A stretch of 64,000 nucleotides of DNA from Eonycteris spelaea (taxonomy: Eukaryota; Chordata; Mammalia; Chiroptera; Pteropodidae), in assembly GCA_003508835.1 (NCBI GenBank), contig PUFA01000012.1:19324001-19388000 (forward strand), written 5' to 3'. Both the position numbers and the translations under genes were made by a program. Shown here piece after piece: positions 1 through 12,972 of this stretch (positions are counted from its first letter, which is position 1; each line of letters opens with the position of its first letter). The notes beneath the pieces were generated by a model. It saw nothing but the letters and a program-made list of their open reading frames with translations, was not told the DNA's origin and did not search any database.

Positions 1-255
1 TGTGTGTTATATCTATCTAGCTGGTTAACTCTAGAATTCTAATCAAAGGACCTTCAAAGCAGCTATACAAATATTGGTATTAGCATTTCAGTTGCCAACC
101 TCAGATGGTATGGCTCTTGAACACATTCAGACACCACACTGAATCGTTGGCAGCCCTTTAAGATATCCTTTAGAGTGTTTATTATCTAGCTTTTTGCATC
201 ATTCCAGTTGTATGTCCCTCACCTCCCTGTAGTGGGCTTCTAGAACACAAATTCT
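1..255. other. Intron sequence, nothing recognised
   Basis: No repeat family, coding frame or regulatory structure could be supported here. Confidence 0.5.
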
Positions 256-1192
256 AGTTTTTTTTTAAAATAAATTTATCTATTTAAATTAGTTTCAAGT
301 ATATAGTTCATTGGTTAGACATCTATATTGTTCATAAAATGATTCCCTCAATTGCCCCCTCCCTCCCCTGGCCCTCCACTTAGCCATCATATTAATACTA
401 ACTGCATTCCCTGTGCTATGCTCCCCATCCTTGTGTCCAACTATCAACTACTAATTTGTACTTCTTTAATCCTTTCACCCTATTCTCCCAGCCCCCTAAC
501 ACCCCTCCCCTCTGTCAGTCACCAAATTGTCCACTATTTTATGAGTCTGTTTTTGATTAGTTTGTTCTTTTTCTTCCTTAGTGAAATCATATGGTATTTA
601 TCTTTCTCTGTCTGATTTATTTCACTCAGTATAATAACCTCTAGGTCCATCCATGTCCTTGCAAATGGTAAGATTTCATTTTTTTTAATGGCTGAGTAAT
701 ATTCCATTGTATATGAACCATAATTTCTTTATCCAATCATCTGTTGATGGGCATTTAGGTTGCTTCCATATCTTGGCTACTGTAAATTGTGCAGCCATGA
801 ATATTGGGGTGCATAGATCTTTATGAAGTATTGTTGGTTTTCTTTGGATAAATACGCAGAAGTACAATTGCTAGGTCAAAAGGTATATCCATTTTTAATT
901 TTTTGAGAAACCTCCATACTGTTTTCTATAGCCACTGTACCAATTTGCAATCCCACTAACAATGTATGAGGGTTCCTTTCTCCACATCCTCACCAACACT
1001 TGCTATTTTTTTGATTTATTGATGATAGGTATGAGGTGATATCTCATTGTGATTTTAATTTGTATTTCTCTGATGATTAGCAACCTTGAGCATCTTTTCA
1101 TATGTCTGTTAGCCATCTGTATTTCCTCTTTGGAGAAATATCTGTTCAGGTCTCCTGTTCATTTTTTTAATTGGATCGTTTGTTTTTTAATG
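256..1192 (-). mobile_element. L1 3' fragment with 3' UTR (5'-truncated LINE-1)
   Basis: The poly(A) tail appears as the T run near 258-266. The next 380 bp is a lineage-type L1 3' UTR, which recurs at 5083-5402 and, in the opposite orientation, at 23700-23925. The remainder to about 1192 is the widespread mammalian L1 end (antisense phrases such as ctccatactgttttctatag and gtgaggtgatatctcattgt). No ORF2 frame survives. The right edge near 1192 is approximate. Confidence 0.85.
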
Positions 1193-3670
1193 ACCTGACC
1201 TTGGCAAGAAATTCATTTGGAGCAGTTTTTCCAGTAGTAATGACATAAACAGGCATTCACACTAGCTCAAGAAGGTCTTCAGGTGTGAGATTTAGGATAT
1301 AGGGCCACTTGCTGTGTTACCTCTTGGTAAACTTCTCAAGGAATGAGGTAGCTTCCTTTCAACCTTTTCTGCTGTCTCCCTCCTGCCTGCATCCACACTC
1401 TGCTTCTGAAGAGAGTTCTTCTCCAACCCAACACCACCACCTAAAGAGTTGAAATGCTGTCCTTCCAGTTCCTGAAACAAGTATAGCACACTCATCTCAC
1501 TGAGTCTAGAATGTTCTCATTCCTAGGAACCATTGAGCTACTGCAGTGAGAGAGGGAGTTAAATGGTGTTAACACAGGGAAGTATCAGGGCTTCACGTTT
1601 CAACTCGAGGCTGGGGAGAAGAGAGTACAGAAAATATATTTTTTGTTCAGATTCCCATGAAGAAGTGACTGAGCCCTCCCAAAGGAGTATAAACTGGCCT
1701 TCTTTTCACTCCACAAGGAGAAAAAAAATCCTTCCAAAGGAAAAGAACATAACGTATTTAGATGTGCATCAAAAGAAAGACAAAATTACATCACTAAGCA
1801 AGCACAGAAGGCACCCTTCACTTTATAGGACATGGGGATGCATCACCCAGATCTCCTTCATGAAAGGAGCTGGTTGACCCAGCAGCTGAGAGTACTGTCA
1901 GCAGAAAGTCTCAGTATCAGCTTCTTTGGGAATCACCTACAGAGCCAGCTATAAACCATGAAGGGACATCATGACATAAAGATAAAGGTGATATCCTGCC
2001 ACTTGGAAGGCAATAAAAATTCTGCTTGTGTTAGAGAAGCCTAGAGGAAGATTGAGAGATAGAGAGATAGAAATGGGGGAGGTCGGAGTTGGGGGGCACC
2101 GTTAAAAACGAGTGTTGAAACACGAGTTGAAGCCTGATCCCTGCCTCCCCCCTTAGGAATAGATGGGATGATACCCAAAATGGGCTTGGGGAACTTCTTA
2201 GAGTAGCCTTGGCCAACTTAAAGCTATTACAATAGAAAAGAAATGGCAGAGCAGCATTTTGAAGGAGACGAGAAAGGTGAGTTTTCAGTTTCCCAGTACC
2301 TACACATGGTTTGAAGAAGTTTCTGCAGGAATGGCAATGGGCCAAAAGAGTCCAGAGGCTGGAAGAAACCTATAACTGGGATGAGGAGGGCAGGGAGAGG
2401 ATGTCACAGGGTCCATGAACATCAGAAAATGCTGGAGCTCCATGAGGGTCCATTTCCAAGGACACACAGTACAGTGGATATAAACATCCATCTCAGAGGT
2501 GGTCAGCAGGGATCCAGATGACTTCATAAGAACTAGATACCCCTCTTCTGAGACCATGTAGATACCTATGTATATGTCCCTCTGAACCTGAGCATCATAT
2601 TGGAAAGAGGACGGGAAGAGGAGACAACTCACGAGGGGAAAATCACCCGAATAGAAAGTTTGAATTTTGAATTGACTGGATTTTAATCCTCAATTGACTA
2701 CTTACACCAAAATGATTGTGTTAACCTGAACGAAGCTTTTGTAAACCAGAAATAACAAAGTTACCTCTAGAAAGCAAGTTTAGGGTCATCACCATCACCA
2801 TCAGGAAGAAATGAAGGCTCAGGAATAAGTCATGTTCTGCTACAGAAAGATGAAGTCATCTTTTCAGAATGGAGTGCTCACTAAAAAATGTAAGCCATCT
2901 ACATATCTTTAAAAGTAACATCAAACACTTGACTCCACCAGACACATGTCTAAAAAGTGCTCCATAATTGGAAGAACCAGAGACAATGCACAATATTAAC
3001 ACTGGGTGAATAAGGCATGTAAGAACAAAGCACAAACCCAGTGAGCTGAGTCCTACATGGTTGATTTTAGTCCCAATCTCACCCCTTCCACCCATATGCA
3101 AGATAACCTTGGGCTGCCTTTAATCGCTCTGCATCTCAATTTGCCTGTTAGTAAAAATAAGTTAAACCCAATAATATTAATCATAAAACATATCAAAAAT
3201 GAGGTGACAACAATTAGATTCAGAGAAAAATAAATCTTATTTCTGCCGCCCTCGTCTCCCTATACTATGCCCAGTATGACTCTGAGAGATTTCCGGAAGT
3301 GGGGAGGTTTGGGAGAGTTGCTAGCAGAATTCAGAGAATCTGCAAATTATTTATGCAGAAAACTGAGTGGAACAGAGCTTGCTGTTTGAATTATGCATGC
3401 TTCTGTTTTATCAAATCTATCCCTCTCCCACACATATTATAGGAGTTGTCATCTCTTATTTACACACCACAGAGTACATTACTCAAATAAAGAGGGCAAA
3501 GTGATATGGCGTACACAGAAAAAAAAAAGTGTTTATGGAAAGTGTGAGTATTTATTAATCTATTCAACACATTTTGGATAGATTTTTTTTTAAAAAAAAT
3601 AATGTATGTTATTTGCTCCCCTGGTATTCAGCAGGTTATGTGGATAAGTATATCATTTCTAAACTGTAAT
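1193..3670. other. Largely unique intron sequence
   Basis: Frames of 60-110 codons occur on both strands (for example 1563-1877 and 2300-2632), but none resembles a known family or has exon-like borders. No clear repeat was recognised. Confidence 0.5.
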
Positions 3671-3671
3671 T

Positions 3672-3835
3672 TGAAATTTTGCACTAGTTCCAGCTTTTTG
3701 ATCACTCTGAGTCTCAGTTTTCTCTTGTGCAAAATGGGGATGAAGAGACCTCCTTTGCAGGGTTTCTGTGAAGATTAAGTGATACCCTGGATACACAGCC
3801 CTCGGTCTGTGAATCTAGCACACTGTAAGAACCTT
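3672..3835 (+). repeat. MIR SINE fragment
   Basis: The stretch contains the MIR core ctcagttttctcttgtgcaa followed by aatgggga and gtgaagattaagtga, in order and orientation, with a degraded 3' end. Confidence 0.75.
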
Positions 3836-4455
3836 TGATCTTTATCCATCAGTCACCAATGTGACCCTCTTCCTGGTTTCTGTAGCCCTATATTGTTAAA
3901 GAAGAATGAGAGGACATTTTGCCATGAAGCCTTTACAAATAGCATGGCTTCTAGTTCTCTGACCTGGTCTTGGGTATGATCTTAATACAGACACAGGTGG
4001 ATGCCCCTTGAATAAAGCAGTGGAAAGACATGGAAAGCATAGGAAGGGGAGTATATAAAGATGTAAGCGATATAAAGATGAAACAATATAAAGTGTGTGG
4101 AAGAGGAGGGGTAAGGAAGCAATATAAAGTAAACTTTCTTTATTATTTCAAAGAAAGTTTTTTTTCCAAGTTTTTCCCTTCATTTCTTCATCTTTGGTTA
4201 CCATCTCTGCACACACAACCCCATTCCCAACCCCTATCTTGGCCACAGTCTGTTACAGCATATACAAATGACTGCTCACTCTCTAAGGTCTCTGTGACAT
4301 TTTCCTTGAGTCCCTTAGACAGATAAATACAACTCTTTCCTCTATAAACAATCTCCAGAATCTCTGTGTGTTCCATATATGCTATGTTATCATTACTTAT
4401 TTTAAATTCATTGTATCTACTAAAATGTAGCTCCTTGAAGTTAAGTCAATATTAT
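3836..4455. other. Intron sequence with a possible L2 remnant
   Basis: The last part (about 4190-4455) reads like a decayed plus-strand L2 3' region, with tagctccttgaag near 4428. The rest is not recognised. Confidence 0.4.
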
Positions 4456-4460
4456 TAAAA

Positions 4461-4482
4461 AATATATATATATATATATATT
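4461..4482. repeat. (AT)n microsatellite
   Basis: About ten AT units inside an A/T-rich stretch. Confidence 0.9.
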
Positions 4483-4484
4483 AA

Positions 4485-4620
4485 CACGTTATTATTGTTG
4501 ACTATGTGCCAGGCAAATAGTTTTAATAGATATGATCTCATGAAATATTCACAACAGTCATTGTTTTAGGAACTATTATTATCCCCTTTTAACAGATAAG
4601 TCAATGGATATTTGGGAAGG
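4485..4620 (-). repeat. MIR fragment (antisense)
   Basis: ctatgtgccaggca, then a region like atctcatgaaatattcacaa, then attattatcccctttt acagat-type sequence follow the antisense MIR order. Confidence 0.75.
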
Positions 4621-4884
4621 ATAATGGATTGAAGGTCAGAGATCTTTGAAAGAACAAACAGGGTATTAGAGTCTAGGCTGTCAACTCGGGAGCCTAAGCT
4701 CTTGGGAACTATGGTTTGATGTCTATATCTCACGGCTCTTTCCCACCAGAGTCCTTCGTGATGTCTGGCAGGGAGTGCATACTCCATTCATGCTGGTTAT
4801 CTGATTTCAACCTTGGGAGTATGGAACAAGATAGAACATGGAAAATATAACTACCTTTTCTCCCATTTTTATTTATTTATTTTT

Positions 4885-5082
4885 TCTTTTGTGGACATAA
4901 GTTTTTATTTCTTAGATTCTATACCTCAGAATGCAATTGCTGGGTCATTATCTATGTTTGACATTTTGAGAAACTGCAAACTGTTTTCCACATTGGCTGC
5001 ACCATTGTACATTCTCTCCAGTAATGTGTGAGGGTTCTAATTCTACCTTTTCATAAACACTAGCTACTGTCCATCTTTTTTT
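4885..5082 (-). mobile_element. Old L1 3' region fragment
   Basis: Antisense L1 end recognised by tgcaattgctgggtcat, aaactgttttccacattggc and atgtgtgagggttct. It is more diverged than the abutting 5083-5402 copy and appears to have been interrupted by it. Confidence 0.75.
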
Positions 5083-5402
5083 AAAAAAAGTTATTATTAG
5101 TTTCAAATATACAGTACATTGGTTAAACATTTATATAGTTTATTAAATTATCCCTCTAGTTGCTCTCTCCTCTGGCTCTCTATCTAGCCATTAAATCAAT
5201 GCTAACTGCATTCCCTATGCCATGCTCCCCATCCTGGTGACCATCTATCAACGATTAATTTGTACTTCTTTAACCCTTCATCCCATTCTCTCAGCCCCCT
5301 AAACCCCTCCTCTGGCCATCACCAGATTGTCCTCTGTATTTGTGAGTCTGTTTTTGATTAGTTTGTTCATTTGGTTCCTTAGATTCTGCATATAAGTGAA
5401 GT
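5083..5402 (-). mobile_element. L1 3' UTR fragment, same subfamily as 256-640
   Basis: It opens with a T/A run (poly(A) in antisense) and then repeats the 3' UTR found at 256-640: tttcaaatatacagtacatt, tgctaactgcattccctatg and gtctgtttttgattagtttg all recur in order. It is severely 5'-truncated. Confidence 0.85.
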
Positions 5403-5864
5403 CATTCCCATTTTGACTTATAACTGTAGAACCTATCTGTATAACCAGGTTACATCTTTTCCAGCTGCAACCTTTCTTTTCCTTCTGAAGTTCTTCAGAA
5501 TGGCTCCCACATATCACTAAAGTATATTCTGTACACAAGTCAACACTCATGGAAGAGTGCAATTCTTATGAGCTGGGAATTTAATCCCAACTGCTACTCC
5601 CAGTTTATACCTTCATTATTTAGTAATGATCACTTTCCTTACTAGTTCCTTCATACCACATTTCAACATCATGTGAGATAAAAAAAGATGATTTGGAAAA
5701 ATGTCTAATAGAAAAAGAAAAATAGACTCTTTCAATGTTTTGATCCCATTTATATATTTTCATTATATTAAAGCCTTGCTGAAAAGCTTTAGCAAATTTA
5801 TTCAAAATACTGACTCCTCACTATATAGGAATATAACATTCATAATCACCACCATCATCACTAA
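5403..5864. other. Intron sequence, nothing recognised
   Basis: No recognisable repeat or gene. The interrupted old L1 to the left does not obviously resume here. Confidence 0.45.
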
Positions 5865-6097
5865 TGTATATTGAATATTAAATTTATGCCAGGACTGTGC
5901 TCAACCATTTAAATATCTTACCTCACTTAATCTTCACAACAACCTTAAGACATATTATTAACTCCACAATAAGGAAACTGTGGCTTAAAAGAAATAAATA
6001 TCTTACCTGAGCTCACATCCAAGCAGCAGACACAGGACTCAAACCCAGCGTTCTCTGACAAGAGTTTTTGCTCTTGACCATGCAGTTCTGCCTTTCA
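5865..6097 (-). repeat. MIR, nearly full length (antisense)
   Basis: The antisense order is preserved: ttatgccaggactgtgctc, cttaatcttcacaacaacct, ggaaactgtggctta, ctcaaacccagcg. Confidence 0.85.
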
Positions 6098-6700
6098 AAA
6101 ACTACACTGCCCATCCACTTAACTCTAGTCAAATCTTTTGAAAGCTAAAGTTAACTGTAACACAATTCAACTAATCCACTTCTTCATGAGAAACATGTCA
6201 TGCCTTTAAGAAGCCGCAATAGCCAAGAGGCACAGAGGTAACACATGGGTCCAAGGCAGTTAAAATACGTATAAGGATATTTTTCTGCTATTTTCATGTA
6301 TTTCCTTTAACATATGTGCTTAATAACTACATTGATAGAATGAATGAAGGAATGAAAAATTAACAAATGACTGATGAAGGCAACTTGACTAGACATGAAG
6401 TTGTTGGTCCATATTCTTTTTGCTTCAAGACTATGGAGATTTTATTGTTTCTTTTGGTATTTAATATGGCAGAAATTGGATACTAGCTTGATTTTGGTTC
6501 CCTTTAAGGTATTTTAAAAATTCCTGGATGTTTATAGACTTTATATGTTTGCTTTGTGACAAAAATTTAGCCACAGTGATTTGAGGACTGAGTCTTTCTG
6601 CATTATTTTTTTATGAAACGGGATAAATCTTATTTGGTTTACATTATTAATTCTATCCTCAGTTCCAAAAAGTTAACTGGAATAAATTAGGCTTTGAAGC
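6098..6700. other. Intron sequence, nothing recognised
   Basis: Unique, AT-rich. A short AATGAATGAAGGAATGAA stretch near 6340 is too brief to call a tandem repeat. Confidence 0.45.
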
Positions 6701-6701
6701 C

Positions 6702-6945
6702 TGATACCATAGGGGTCAATAGCACAGGGATTATAGCCAGACTGCCTAAATTCTAATTTTCGCAAGCTGTGCAATTTTGGGGCAAAGCACTTAACCTTTC
6801 TATGCCTATTTCTATGTGTAAAGTGGGGGAAATAATGCACTACATTATTTTCACTAATGTACCTCATTCGTGTAGGTATTATGAGTTACTACATGTAAAT
6901 CACTTAGAAGTGCCTGACACTTAGTAAGTATATAGTCTTCAAGGA
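6702..6945 (+). repeat. MIR, nearly full length
   Basis: gccagactgcctaaattc, caaagcacttaacctttcta, gtgtaaagtggggga and gaagtgcctgacacttagta follow MIR order. Confidence 0.85.
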
Positions 6946-8680
6946 CATCTAGTATAATTTCCAGGATCCAAGAGGCATTCATTTAGCATAGATCATCTGG
7001 AATGAGCTGATGTCTCCTTTTATTGCTTCCTAGACTTCCAACGCTATTGATGGACTAAATTAAATCTGCCCTGCTCCACACACATACATACCAATACCCA
7101 GCTACCTGAGTTCCTCCTTTACCCTTTAGTTATTGGGTTTTGTTGTCAGCACTCTGTCTCTAAAAACCCTTTATATCTCTCCAGTTTCCCCAGCACAGCC
7201 TGCTTTCTCTTATCCCCATTTTTTTCCTGTTAGGGAAAAACTATCTCAGAATAGATATAGTAAAAGAGGTGCTAAGGGCTTGACCTTATTCAAGAAGTAT
7301 ATAAAAGTAACAAATCAGATTAGAATTTACTGGAACATTTATGCAAGGCATGGCAAGGACAGAATAAGCTGGCTGCTTCAGGAACTTATATTCACATAGT
7401 GAAAAGATATTTACTTCTCCGCCTGGTCCAGACCCTAGTAAGGAAGTGAGGAGGTGTTTCCTTACTTCTTTTACACTGGTAAATGACTTCAGATGGCAGG
7501 CTGCCTACCGAGATTCTCAATTCAGCTCTATGAGATTTAAAGCATATGAAAACTCTTCTATAGCTATGATAGTCTTTCTCGATGTTTGAAGGTGTCATAG
7601 ATTTTCTTCTGTGCTTTTAGTGATATTTCAACATGTAGTTACTACTAGTGAAATGTCACTTTTATTTTGGATCACTTACTTTGTTTTCACTCTTCTTAGA
7701 AATTTGATTCAATTTTTTGGGATCCAGCCTTGTCTATGCACCAAATCCCCAGATTTCGACTCATTTATATTCACATCTTCCCTATTTCAGTTACGATGCT
7801 GTGTAACAAACATCCACAACTTAGTAGTGTAAAGCAACCATTTTAACATGCTCATGGATTCTGTGAGTTCCTCACATAATAACAGCTGAGTTTCAAGACC
7901 ATATGTCACCACCCCACAAGAAAAAAAGGGCAGAAGCTGTATTTCCTTCCATAATATATCCTCAGGAGTTTCTCTCAGGCACAATAACATCTTATCACTG
8001 GCTACTCACAGGGTGTTCCTGCCATTCTTCCTCCGGACACTGGTATTCTAAGGCTTCTATCTCTTCTTCCCATTACCATGGGTCCAGTTGCTCATATGTG
8101 CTTGGTTTTGCTCATCATCACTATTTACTCAGTGTCAGTTTTGTCTGATGTAAGTTCCTATATATGCCCTTCACCTTTCTGTCTGTCCTCCAATAAAGAA
8201 GAAAATTCCATTTACTTCATCGTTAGTTATAACTAGTATTATTAGTTCCATAAACTAATGTTCTTATATGCCCATAATCCAGGGCATATATGATTAAGTA
8301 TAACTGAATGCATTGCTGACCATGTCTAATCAGAGAATAAATATGGTTATTTCCTAACTTGGGGTAGAACCAGAAAGAGAATCATAGATCTATCAGCAGA
8401 GGTGGAATTCAAGGTTTCTAATCAAGTGTTAAAATGCCAAAATAATTAGATTTCGCTCAAATCCTACATAGTAGGGTTTGTCCAGGTGAGTACAATTAGT
8501 GTTAAAAGCTAGCACAAAAATATGGACATTACAAAAACACTTTAGAGACCCAAATATTTTAAAAATCCACTATTTCAAGAGAGCACCAAAAAATTCCAGC
8601 AGAGAGAGAAAACATATGTTAATTGCAGCAGCTGGGCTATTACACAAGTTGTAAGGCAGAAAATCATAATCATAGATTTA
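6946..8680. other. Intron sequence; part is an unclassified old repeat
   Basis: About 7790-8000 resembles a common mammalian interspersed repeat (tgctgtgtaacaaacatcca followed by cttagtagtgtaaagcaacc) that I cannot name with certainty. The remainder shows no gene or recognised repeat. Confidence 0.45.
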
Positions 8681-8684
8681 AAAA

Positions 8685-9110
8685 AATAATTTTACTTGAT
8701 TATGGAAGACTATTTGGAATATACCAACAAGAATAAAGAAGGTTTAAACCTCTCATTTGCTCCTATCCAGATATAAACAGTATGTACATTTTAGTAAAAT
8801 TTTCTCTGGTAATTTTGTGCCTATGATAATATATATTTTTCATAATTTTAACAAAATGGGATCATATTACTCATATAGCAAAGTATCCTTCTTTTTAAAC
8901 AGCCCTAATTCGTGATCTGTGTCATTAAATATTGCTTGAAAATTTCATTGTTAATGACTGAACACCATTGAGTTGTATGAACACAATTTATGTAATCACA
9001 TTCTATTGTTGTACATGTAGGCTGTTCTCATTGTTTTCATATTTTCATTATTATAAATAACACTGTGAGGAGCAACCTTCTCTATACATAAGGTTTCCAT
9101 ATTCATTAGA
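8685..9110 (-). mobile_element. Possible very old L1-like 3' remnant
   Basis: aaaatgggatcatattactc and later phrases (attgttgtacatgtaggctg, attataaataacactgtgag) resemble antisense ancient L1 3' sequence. Borders and family are uncertain. Confidence 0.5.
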
Positions 9111-9409
9111 TTCTGTTTCTACCAGCCACCATAAAGGGTTCAGAGCATTCCTCCCCTTGAACACTCAACAATACAGGATATAATCATTTTTAAAAACTTA
9201 AGGAATTATGATAATTGAGAAATTATATCTTATTTTAATTCACATTTATTTGATTATTAACAGAGTGAAATATCTGTATGTGTTTATTAGCCATTCAAGG
9301 GTTTGCTTTAGGAATTCTGTACACAGTCTGCACACATGTATCTACTGGTGTGTGATAATAATACTCAAAGCATGGATTTATGTATCAGTCAGGGCTCTTA
9401 CTGCAAGGA
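9111..9409. other. Intron sequence, nothing recognised
   Basis: AT-rich. An open frame of 69 codons (9208-9417) shows no protein-like composition. Confidence 0.4.
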
Positions 9410-9529
9410 AGAAATAGAAAAAGAGAAAAAGTGAGAGAGTAAAAAAGAAGGAGGAAGGGAGGGAAGGAGAGATGGAAGGAGGGATGGAGGGAAAGAGAAA
9501 GGGGAGAGGGGGAAAGAAAGGAAAAGGAC
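9410..9529. repeat. Purine-rich (GGAA/GGGA) tract
   Basis: About 120 bp of almost pure A/G with irregular GGAAGGGAGG units on the + strand. On the transcribed minus strand it reads as pyrimidine. Confidence 0.85.
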
Positions 9530-10670
9530 CACATTAAAAGGATTTGAGGTGGTTCATAGCATTTTTAGGAAGGCTTAAAAACCAACCTCGAGACTAAGCA
9601 GGCAGGAAATATGACTCACCCTGTGGCAACACCTCCAAGCAAAAAAGAATTCCTTATCCTTTGTGCCTCATTTCACTAGCTTTTGAGTCAAAGTCCAACA
9701 CCAGCATGGCCAAATTTACAGAGCCTGAGATTTCATGATAAGGAATCTCCACCTCCTAAGATAGAGATTTCCCCAGTATAAAAAGGTGTGGCACTGGGCA
9801 ACTGAAACACATGTGAAGTGTCTGCTACATTTTACAGTGGGGGCCGCTTCTCCGTTTCTTTGCCCTTGGCCTGACCCACAGTATTAAGATGAAGCAGAAG
9901 TCAGTGATGATACAGATGCACATGGGGATCACCCCTGAGGGTGTCATCTCTTAATGATACCTGCAAGAAAGGCATCATTTATGTCTCATTATAACTCATT
10001 AATTGATTATAAGGTCCCGTTGGGCAGTCTTGCATCATTACCGCAATACCTAGATGGTACCTTGCGTACATTCCTTGTACAACGCACCAAGACTTTCAAA
10101 TCCAAAGGAAACCACAAGGTTATAAACACTTCTTTTGAGAAAATACATTAGTGCCTCTGATTAAACTTTCTCAGCTGTGCAGCCAGCAGGCCAAGCTAAG
10201 TGAGTCAGCAGTAGGCCAGATGTGCACAGCTGAGAGCACACTTTCATGCAATTGACAGTCATTTGGTCTTGCTATTTATTTTATCTAATGAGACAGGAGA
10301 TCCACTAGAAACAAAAGCCTACAGCATATTCAATCAACAACACAGTCTTGTTTTCTCCTTCTCTCACAGTTACCTCTACCACCTAGAAGTCTTTCTGCTG
10401 CTGTGTTGATAGCTTTTCAGGCTTCAATCACCTTAAATTAAGCTTTTTACAACTCTGATATTAATTTAACTGACATTTCCTGGGCGCTTACCATGTCTAT
10501 ATCCACTTGAGCTATTCCAAGGATTCCAAACTTGAGGTTATTGCTGAAAATGTTATGTTCTACCTAAAATTTATGCTACTTAAATGGTCCAAATGCTTCC
10601 AGATAAAGAACTCAAACTTGTACTGAAGAGCCTCAATTCCCCTCTCCTGATGCACTTCTTCTCCATCATT
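9530..10670. other. Intron sequence, nothing recognised
   Basis: Possible traces of old repeat near 10450-10520 (aactgacatttcctgggcgc, MIR-tail-like). Otherwise nothing was supported. Confidence 0.4.
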
Positions 10671-10671
10671 G

Positions 10672-10962
10672 CTCTCTGCTCCAAAGGCTAACCTTGCCCT
10701 TGGGCTTCTGGCTAAGTTTGGCTAATGAGGAGCAGCAGCAGGAGACTGGAGGAAGAGAGGAGGGTGAGGCTGGCATTTCTGCCTCCGGCTTCTACCCTGC
10801 ATTTCTTCTGTCAGGCAGCCCCCACCACACGATTCTGTCTCAGTGTCTAGTGATTGCTCTCTTCTCTTGCCCTTCCAGGTCCCCAGATGTTGTGGGTGCC
10901 CCACTGCCCCTGGGCACGACACAAGTCCCATCTTTATGAATAGATTGCTGAATATGCTATGT
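10672..10962 (+). repeat. Ancient LTR relic (ERVL-type, LTR16/LTR33-like)
   Basis: The order of phrases gaggagcagcagcaggagac, tctgcctccggcttc, ctgtcaggcagcccc and ctttatgaatag resembles an old mammalian solo LTR class. The 3' end and any target duplication are lost. Confidence 0.45.
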
Positions 10963-11044
10963 CATCTCTCTCCTGCCATGACCCTTGCATACATCAACTA
11001 ATAATAAAAGACTATGTTCCTGCTCAAAGAGATTAAAATTTTTT

Positions 11045-11235
11045 TTTTCATTTTTGAAATCCTATCACCATATCTGCAATTGACTTTGGAGTGCATTTTA
11101 AAAAAAATGGACTGGTGAATAGAAGTGTAATAAAGCAAATACAGTAAAATGTTGTTAGTAGAGTCTTGGTGGCGAATATGAATGTTTATGGTAAAATCTT
11201 TTCAACATTTCAAAATCCTATCATCACAAATATGG
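11045..11235 (+). mobile_element. L1 3' end fragment
   Basis: tgcattttaaaaaaaatgg, aatgttgttagtagagtctt and gaatatgaatgtttatggta read like a sense-strand mammalian L1 3' UTR end. Confidence 0.6.
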
Positions 11236-12734
11236 AGGACACTTAAACTTTAAATGAATGTGACAAGCCTGATGAAATGGCTATTGGTGAGGAAATATAA
11301 AGTACTGAAGCTGACACAAGAAAAAACAAACAATTTGAGTTATCTAATAACCACTAAAGAAATGGGAAGTGTTCTTGCAGTATTACCCCAAGGTATGCTA
11401 GGGCACTATGGTCTTACTGGTAAGTTCTTTAAAGCACTAAAGTAATTAACAAACCAAATACACTATAATACAGTACAAATAATACAGTATAATTGGTACA
11501 ATTTTGTCTGTATTTTTCATTATTTCTTTAGGAAAGAAATAATAGAATTATTCCCAAAGTGGAATGACTAATTCGGAGTAGAAAAATGTTACTGCATCTT
11601 GGCTCTCTTGATTGATTTATAGCGGGTTTAACTATCATTGTATTTTCATTTTCATAACTCACCCCTGTCCTAAGGTCAATCTGTTCTTCATGTCTTATAT
11701 GTTCTTTGGGTTTGAAGGAAGTTCCATGAGGTCAACGTCCTCTTACAAAGCAAGAGCACTCATACACATTTTGACATTTGTTGTGATATTCATCACTAAT
11801 TTGAGAGAAAAGTGGACAGTCAATAAGGGTGACTCCTAAAGAATCAGAATGTAGAGACCAGTACGACACTATAAAGCAATACATATATTTTTAATACTAC
11901 AAGACTGCTTTTGTAGACCTGCTTTCCAAAATGAAGATATGAAGAGAAAAAAATAACAACAAAACCTATCTATTGATTTTTCAATTTAAAAAAACTTTTT
12001 ATTTTATAGGCTGAGTAAGCAGCATTTTCAAATTCTCCCAGTTCTCATCACTCTAAGGAGGCTTCATAACAACTGTACCTTTTACTCAAATCATCGAATT
12101 TTTGAATTTCAATGCCACATGAGATTCCAGGAAAGAAAAGTGGGTGGAGAGAGCATGTTTAGAGAATAAGTGACACAGTAAGACGGAAACGTTACAGCTT
12201 TCACATAATGTCAGAACCTGCCACGTCACAGCTATCATAAGGAGCAGCAACAAAAGTCCAGAGGGATGTGACACTCCTGGCACTTAAAGAGAACGTGCTC
12301 ATGCCAAAAGTCACACATTACCAAAGTCAGTATCAGTTGACATGGGGGCAGTTCCATGACAGTGTCACCGCAGCCATTCTCCTGAATCTAAATGGAAGGC
12401 CAAGGTTTTGGTAACAATCTTAGGTGGTAGACCACACCATGAGTCCCTGGGGGTGATGTGCATGGACACTGGAACACATGTGCCTCTCCCCAGAAATGGC
12501 TGACGAGCAGCGAGAAAGGCTCAGTCAGACCTCAGGAGTCAGCCGATAGGAGCACATGTGACAGCAAAGATCAGACATGTTGATGCCTAGAGAGAAATAT
12601 TCACCAAGCAATTATAAAGGGAGCAAGCAGAGCAAGGGCAAATAGAAACACAGGCTGTAGAAGGAGAAAAAGGGGAAGGGATGTGCGTGTTGCTGTAAAG
12701 AGACTTAAACTGCAAGCATAAAATTTGGGAGAGT
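11236..12734. other. Intron sequence, nothing recognised
   Basis: No repeat or coding frame could be supported in this 1.5 kb. Confidence 0.45.
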
Positions 12735-12972
12735 ATCAAATATAGAATGTAAAAGCACACAAACTTTGGAGTTAAGAATCCTGGGTTAGAATCCCAGCGT
12801 GGTCCTAGCCATGTTATGTTTGGCAAGTTACTTGCAAATAAGCCTTTCTGAGCCTCTGGCTTCCAATCTGTCAGCTGAAACAGCACTACCTAAGTCACAG
12901 GCTTTTCTGGAGAGGTTACTTTAAATAACATTAAGTACCGATTCAATTCCTGGCACATAAAAAGTGCTTGAA
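12735..12972 (+). repeat. MIR, nearly full length
   Basis: ttggagttaagaatcctggg, atgtttggcaagttacttgc and attcctggcacataaaaagt occur in MIR order. Confidence 0.85.

Noticed and set aside
352..615. 87-codon open frame near the left end
   Set aside because: It lies in antisense L1 3' UTR and is not a gene.
1563..2632. Several 100-codon frames as possible small genes
   Set aside because: No family resemblance, no splice-like borders, and mutually overlapping frames on one strand; compatible with chance.
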